DNA from: Anagrus nilaparvatae
Lineage: Eukaryota > Arthropoda > Insecta > Hymenoptera > Mymaridae
DNA length: 64,000 nucleotides
Direction: 5' to 3'
Assembly (NCBI GenBank): GCA_022575985.1
Contig: JAKSXM010000278.1
Span: 434,001-498,000, forward strand
The notes under the pieces were generated by a model that worked only from the letters and a program-made list of their open reading frames with translations, made no database searches and had not been told where the DNA came from. Below are positions 59,376 to 64,000 of this stretch, one piece after another (the first letter of the stretch is position 1; the number at the start of each line of letters is the position of its first letter). The translations under genes and the position numbers were made by a program.

Positions 59376-59615
59376 AGCGATTTGTACACGGTTAACGTTA
59401 ACCGATTTCTCCCAAACTTGGCACAGTTCATTTTTTAACCAAAAAAATCACTTTAGGCACCCAAGCTTTCAAAACTAAAATTTTCGCTTCAGGCTAATAT
59501 AAAAATATTTATATATATATTATGAATAAAATAAAACATTTTCTTTTTAATTTAACTTTTAATAAAAGCTTTATTTGCTATTACCAAAGAAGACTGTATA
59601 TATTCGTACGATTTT

Positions 59616-60206
59616 CTAATTTCTCTCAGGTACTGGTAAAATCAACATTTGGTACCAAAACTCAGAAGCAGCTCTAAATTCGGGATTCTTTCCATGAATA
59701 GTAGCTCCAGTTGTCTGAGAAGTATTGCTTTTATTTAATCTGGTAGCAAATGCGTCAGAAATATTCTTAAAATTCTTAATAACTGTATTTAAGTCGGTTT
59801 TTTTTTTTATTTTTCGAGTTGTTAACCTTTTCTTGATTTTTTTCCTCAAAACCAGCAGCTGCATAAGAGATGTGTGAAATTTTTACGTTAGGTGGAGATG
59901 GATCATAAAAATCTGTATTTTTTTCATGCTTCAAAGCAAAATATTTTTTTGGAGGTGTGTTGTTTTCAGGAGTTAAATTTTGTTCATTTGTAGTTTATTT
60001 TATTTGTTTAATGGTGATATTTAGAAAGAATTAGAAATCTCTGAGCTTATATTGGAATTGTTTGTTGGTGTATTTAATGTGAGTCTCATAATTGTTGGCG
60101 TTTTATTTAGATTTACAAATGCATGTCTCTTTGAAAAAGTTTTCATTCCTGAAGAAAGATTAAACTTCAAAGAATTTAATACTAGTAACGATATAGATGG
60201 GCTCAT
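59616..60206 (-). pseudogene. Fragment of an unknown gene, frame broken at an A-run
   Basis: Minus-strand pieces: SSGMKTFSKRHAFVNLNKTP and NSNISSEISNSF (60206-60021), then in another frame PPKKYFALKHEKNTDFYDPS and VKISHISYAAAGFEEKNQEK (about 59970-59840). A shift at an 11-A run leads to NTVIKNFKNISDAFATRLNK and FRAASEFWYQMLILPVPERN with a stop at 59616. The composition is protein-like. It could be the C-terminal part of a host gene or transposase; not recognized. Broken by at least one frameshift, so called a pseudogene. Confidence 0.45.
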
Positions 60207-60232
60207 AGGAATAAAGGTTTGTTGAGTTATTG

Positions 60233-61244
60233 TGTAACGGGGTATTTTTGGTTAAATAAATAATTTATAATAATTCACAAACATACGTATTTATTAATAT
60301 ATTTATATTTAAAGAGCGCCTTTCAATAAATACGTATGTGTGTATAATTATTTGTTAATAATAATGATAATAAAATAGGGGGAAATTACCTCTGTTGTTT
60401 GGCTAGCTGCTGCATGAGGGTTACCCCTTATTTAGTAGAGGGGGTTCACTAGGTCAAGAATATGTAAATTTAATGTGTACGAATAATTAGGGGAGGTGAG
60501 CATGCACGTGAATTTTTATAAAAAAAATATACACTTAATTTCAATAATTAATAATATTTTTACCTTTATTTTTATACAATCTAATGCCCCTTGAGGCTAT
60601 CAATAACTATTATATATTTAAATTTATTAATTTTTAATTATTCTAATATCGCGCACACACACACACACGAAAACTCTGAAGCACGCTTATGTATATACGT
60701 GTATGTTTTTTACCGTCGGCTGATTATTTCTCGTAGATGAGTTGTAGGCGATAACTTGGAGTCGGCTTCTTGATGCTGTGGTTGAATCCTCGCTAGGAAG
60801 TCTTTCCGTATGAAGTCCGTTAGCAATTTGATCGAGATTTTTAATAATAATTGTGCTCCACGAATGGCGGTTGCTACACAATGTATTTGCTCGACTTCGA
60901 GATTCTATTTAATTTGTGCCCGTAGGCTATCACTGATTGAATTAATAATAATAATTAATTTTAATTATATTTAACTTTATTTGTGCACTATGAGCTTTAA
61001 ATTTCAAAATCGGAACGTTTTAATGTGGCTTTTGTTGCAAAACCCGGAGCCACATGTGGTTTCTGTCAAATTCAAAGACCACTTGTATTTCTTTTCTGCT
61101 AGCGGAAATCTTCTCCGCTCGTTTCTCTCTTTTCTCTCTTTTCTTATTCGCTGCCCGTGGCGTACGTTGACTACGCGGTGCTGCTACTCGCGCCTGGCGG
61201 CTGTATTACACTTTTCAAAAACCATATACTGGCTTATACTGAAG

Positions 61245-61276
<32 letters not shown>

Positions 61277-61343
61277 ATGTAAATTTAAATGTTTATAAAA
61301 TAAAATAATAATACTATTTGTAACGCGAATTTGCCTCGTTACA
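60233..61343 (-). mobile_element. 3' LTR (1111 bp) of a Ty3/gypsy element on the minus strand
   Basis: Read on the minus strand it begins TGTAACGAGG and ends ACCCCGTTACA, giving near-perfect terminal inverted repeats TGTAACG/CGTTACA. It is preceded by a polypurine tract. It contains a (CA)n tract at 60653-60669 and a (GT)n tract at 61246-61276 as written on the plus strand. The host flank begins left of 60233; the other LTR is outside the window, so target duplications cannot be checked. Confidence 0.85.
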
Positions 61344-61347
61344 ATAG

Positions 61348-61356
61348 CTCCCCCTA
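61348..61356 (-). promoter_or_regulatory. Polypurine tract of the minus-strand gypsy element
   Basis: TAGGGGGAG on the minus strand, four bases before the LTR start (GCTA then TGTAACG). Standard plus-strand primer position. Confidence 0.75.
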
Positions 61357-61959
61357 AGTCCTTGCACTTCTAGGAGCTATTGCCGTGCTTCATTACTCTT
61401 AATATCAAACCTTGCGGAACATTAATCCTACCCGTGCATACTCAAGCCCTACTCTAAAATTATTTACAATATGTACAATTTATTGAACAATGACTAGAAA
61501 TTCTTAGAGATCTCGTTCATATCATTTATTCGGTTATATACAACTTACTTCCGACTTACAAGAGTGTAATAGCTGAATATAATTCATGTGATTTACGCGA
61601 AGGAACAAAAAATATATGTTCAATTAAAAGATATAATAACGAAATATTACCTAAAAATTTTATTACTTACTTTAATCCTCTACTGCTCCAATTATTTTCC
61701 ATGAATGGGTTTTAGGAGTCAGGAATTAGGTCAAAGCAAATTTTAATCAGCCAATAATAAGAAATAAAGATATGTATATATGAAAAGTATGTAAAAAGAA
61801 TATATTTTATTTGTCTAGTATTTGACTAGTCGAGAGTCATTTTCTCTCTTTTGATTAACAAATAAAAATAAAAAAATAACATATGTATTTTAACAAAAAG
61901 ATGAGACGTAATACCAAAAAAAATATTAATAATATTTTAGCTTTACAGGCAATCTAATT

Positions 61960-62190
61960 AACAATATTAAGCCTTAAGGGCAGATAGAAAAAAAATATAA
62001 GAAGAAAAAAAAACATATAAGTTTAATTAATAATTTTCGTGCCTTTTGGGCAAAGGATGAATAAAATATCTATTGATGTCTGTTAAAGCCTTCTGGGTGA
62101 TCTAAAAAAAATATATTTGAGTGATTCTACAATCATCGAGCCTTATAGGCGAGCTGAATCTTTAGCTATCAAGCCTTGAGGGCGATAAGA
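61960..62190. repeat. Short degenerate repeats with a GCCTTnnGGGC core
   Basis: Cores begin at 61971, 62041, 62088, 62140 and 62173 (GCCTTAAGGGC, GCCTTTTGGGC, GCCTTCTGGGT, GCCTTATAGGC, GCCTTGAGGGC), 33-70 bp apart, in the 3' non-coding part of the gypsy element. Most cores are partly palindromic. An (AT)n tract follows at ~62207-62250. Confidence 0.55.
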
Positions 62191-62515
62191 ATAAAAAAAT
62201 AACTTATATATATATATATATACTTATATATATATAAATATATATACTATAATAACGTATATATGTGGAAAAAAAATAGAAATAAAAAAAAATTTTGAAA
62301 AATTGGAAAAATAGCCGGGGGACCTTATAGCATACCAATTGCATCTAGATATGCGAGGATGAGTCTTAAAGCTATAAAGCAGCTTCCAGCTTCACATGCG
62401 GCGTTTAGTATCTCTTCTGGTTTTTGTTCTAAAACGTCTCGTGGCCAACTGTAACGAGGGTAATCGAAGGGATTTTCTACCGCTGGGGCGGAGAAGTATT
62501 TTTTGGATATCTTTC

Positions 62516-63289
62516 TCATAACTCCAAAGGTCTCTTGCACTCCTGTGACTCTCTTTGGCAAGCTTCTTTGTGCAAGTACCGCATGTGTGCCCTTTTGCAC
62601 CGAGGGCACTCAATAATTTTAACTCCTCGTCTGCCACAATTGGCACATACGGGTACTAATTGGGATTTGCTCTTACAAGTCCGCTGGGTGTGTCTCCAGC
62701 TATGGCATTGAAAACATCTGCCTGGGGGCGGGTCGACGCTTGCGTCAAATTCCACGAGCTCTAGTTCCTGATACCTGATACCGGTAGTTTTGTATCTAAA
62801 AGGGAAGAGTTGGAAGTCGCTTTCCCTGGACGGAGCTAGTGCTATTGCACGGTATGGAACTGGTTTAGGATCTGATTCTGCGTCTTTCCCGTCCATAGGT
62901 TTAACTTCCTCTGGGCGTGAAATGGCTTGGGCCATAAAGGGCATAGGTGGAGCTATGGTATTAGGCGGGGAGTTTACTACGCTATCTCTTGGGGCGTCGT
63001 CCGGGATTGGGGCTGCACGGTTTAAGGTAGACCTCTCTTTGCGTATAGCACCAGTCGATGATGACGGTCCCGCGGATAGGGTTGGAGCGTATACAATTCC
63101 ACTAGTGACGGGGGCGGAGGTTGTATCGTGTGCTTCCGTCGTCGTCGTTCTTTCTGGTATCTGCGCTTGGGGCTGGTTGAGCCTTCTTTCGGGGTCTCCC
63201 CCTTCTTCTGCCTCTTGTGTGTTTTCTTGTCTCCGCCATTTCATGTTGAGTAGGCGTTTGCCTCTCCAATTCCCTCTGGCGTTGCTCAT
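62516..63289 (-). CDS. Zinc-knuckle ORF downstream of integrase in a Ty3/gypsy element
   Basis: A 257-aa ORF on the minus strand. The N-terminal ~170 residues are Pro/Thr/Ser-rich and disordered. A small conserved-looking domain (AIALAPSRESDFQLFPFRY) precedes CFQCHSWRHTQRTC (a perfect CX2CX4HX4C knuckle), CANCGRRGVKIIEC (His replaced by Val) and CPRCKRAHMRYLHKEAC. Such knuckles are normal for Gag nucleocapsid, but here they come after integrase and just before the 3' LTR. It overlaps the pol tail ORF (63102-63308) in a different frame. A further open frame (62609-62325) overlaps the end and may be a shifted continuation (SKKYFSAPAVENPFDYPRYS). Function unknown: a displaced gag-like or accessory ORF. 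Confidence 0.65.
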   Translation of the reverse strand: MSNARGNWRGKRLLNMKWRRQENTQEAEEGGDPERRLNQPQAQIPERTTTTEAHDTTSAPVTSGIVYAPTLSAGPSSSTGAIRKERSTLNRAAPIPDDAPRDSVVNSPPNTIAPPMPFMAQAISRPEEVKPMDGKDAESDPKPVPYRAIALAPSRESDFQLFPFRYKTTGIRYQELELVEFDASVDPPPGRCFQCHSWRHTQRTCKSKSQLVPVCANCGRRGVKIIECPRCKRAHMRYLHKEACQRESQECKRPLEL

Positions 63290-63308
63290 TCCTGGAACAT
63301 GCGTTCAT
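63102..63308 (-). CDS. C-terminal tail of gypsy Pol with AT hook and YNLRPR motif
   Basis: Starts with an ATG directly after the integrase stop (TAA-ATG) and reads 68 aa containing an AT-hook-like GRRRGRPRKK and ending TRYNLRPRH, the sort of ending seen in insect gypsy Pol proteins. The stop between integrase and this tail may be a mutation or a stop-restart arrangement. Confidence 0.5.
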   Translation of the reverse strand: MNACSRNEQRQRELERQTPTQHEMAETRKHTRGRRRGRPRKKAQPAPSADTRKNDDDGSTRYNLRPRH

Positions 63309-64000
63309 TTATAAGTTTTTTGACTCAGTTGCTTTGGAATTGGGATTAGGTGAGTATGTTTTCAGTCTAATTAAGTCAACCACGTGTACTTTGGGTATTC
63401 TTCCCGGAGAGTTTTTCAATTCATACACTGTAGGTGATAAAACTTTAGCTATCGTATCCGGTTCCTCGCGTTTTGGCGCTAGTTTCGCTGAAAAATGTTT
63501 TTCTGCTGACGATTGCGGATGAGTCCTTCTAAGGACTATATCCCCCTCCTTAAAGGAGACGTCCAGTCGGCCCTTATTGTAGGGCTTCTTTTGCTTGTCC
63601 CGTTCATCGTCTATATGTTTAGCTACTAAGTCTCGTAGTACGTCAAGTCTTTTTAGTCTGTCTTTCCAAACTTCTGGGTCAATTTCTTGTAATGGTGTAA
63701 TTTCGCCTTCTGTAGGCTGTTCAATTTGCCACCTTAGGCTTTTTACCATTTTAGGCTGACGGCCATAATTCATGTACGCGGGTGATGTTTTTAGCGTTTG
63801 CTGTAATGATGTGTTTACCGCGTGCCGGAATTCGTGCAGATGTTTATCCCAGTCTCTGTGGTCGTTTTCGACGAACATTCTAATCATTTGCTTTAGGTTA
63901 CGGTTCCAACGTTCAGTAGCGTTGCTTTGAGCGTGATAAGGGGGGGGGGTAGTGATTACTCGCACCCCATATTCGCTCATGACCTTCCGGATGTGATCGT
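63309..64000 (-). CDS. pol: Integrase C-terminal half of a Ty3/gypsy Pol, truncated by window edge
   Basis: The frame is open across the right edge. It contains PPYHAQSNATERWNRNLKQ near its visible start, with the catalytic Glu (third residue of the D,D-35-E triad) in ATERWN. A helical region and a KPYNKGRLDVSFKEGDIVLRR segment lead into a GPY/F-like module, in which the usual Gly-Pro-Tyr is altered (EEPDTIAKV). The protein integrates element cDNA into host DNA. The two catalytic Asp lie outside the window. Intact in the visible part. Confidence 0.88.
   Translation of the reverse strand, partial: DHIRKVMSEYGVRVITTPPPYHAQSNATERWNRNLKQMIRMFVENDHRDWDKHLHEFRHAVNTSLQQTLKTSPAYMNYGRQPKMVKSLRWQIEQPTEGEITPLQEIDPEVWKDRLKRLDVLRDLVAKHIDDERDKQKKPYNKGRLDVSFKEGDIVLRRTHPQSSAEKHFSAKLAPKREEPDTIAKVLSPTVYELKNSPGRIPKVHVVDLIRLKTYSPNPNSKATESKNL

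Overview
The window reads as a very AT-rich arthropod nuclear chromosome, probably an insect. The grounds are spliceosomal genes with short (60-90 nt) introns and T-rich acceptors, Ty3/gypsy retroelements including an errantivirus-type envelope gene, an EB-module membrane protein, tandem satellites and a tRNA-derived SINE head. AT-rich braconid wasps would fit, but that is inference; nothing here fixes the species.

Layout. (1) 1-3.7 kb: a Ty3/gypsy-like element with an intact gag, a textbook -1 frameshift signal (slippery TTTAAAC plus a 10-bp hairpin), and a long open pol frame that has lost reverse transcriptase and most of RNase H but keeps the protease, the RNase H tail, an AT-hook-like motif and an OTU-like domain without its cysteine. 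(2) 7.4-15.1 kb: two paralogous F-box/LRR genes on the minus strand, then three plus-strand ORFs; the outer two are small proteins sharing a CH...CxWC signature and the middle one is an unknown 261-aa protein. (3) 15.1-25.3 kb: mostly featureless AT-rich DNA with one coiled-coil protein gene. (4) 25.3-33.8 kb: the most interesting block. A four-exon JmjC-domain/C2H2 gene (one intron GC-AG) is transcribed leftwards and a small acidic-tailed protein gene rightwards. The 3.8 kb between their starts holds an array of about 17 palindromes (consensus arms TTGCTTGAA/TTCAAGCAA) and a minisatellite carrying TATATAAA motifs. The acidic-protein gene converges on a multi-exon EB-module membrane protein gene. 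(5) 33.8-46.5 kb: AT-rich DNA, a gene relic at 37 kb, and an intact F-type (baculovirus F/errantivirus) envelope ORF with no gag or pol beside it, followed about 1 kb later by a polypurine tract and an LTR-like stretch. (6) 46.5-59.4 kb: nested repeats: an inverted-repeat element containing a tRNA-derived SINE head; then about 460-bp inverted repeats enclosing a decayed Ty3/gypsy element and a 269-bp satellite. (7) 60.2-64 kb: the 3' end of another Ty3/gypsy element on the minus strand (integrase, AT-hook pol tail, an unusual zinc-knuckle ORF downstream of integrase, PPT, 1.1-kb LTR).

No metabolic pathway is encoded. What can be said about interaction is regulatory. The JmjC gene and the acidic-protein gene share an upstream region made of palindromes, and at least four genes (both F-box genes, JmjC, the 261-aa gene) appear to have an intron acceptor 1-11 nt before the ATG. 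Retroelements of at least three kinds are present, from open-framed to heavily decayed. All calls come from reading motifs and splice signals by eye; no database search was run.
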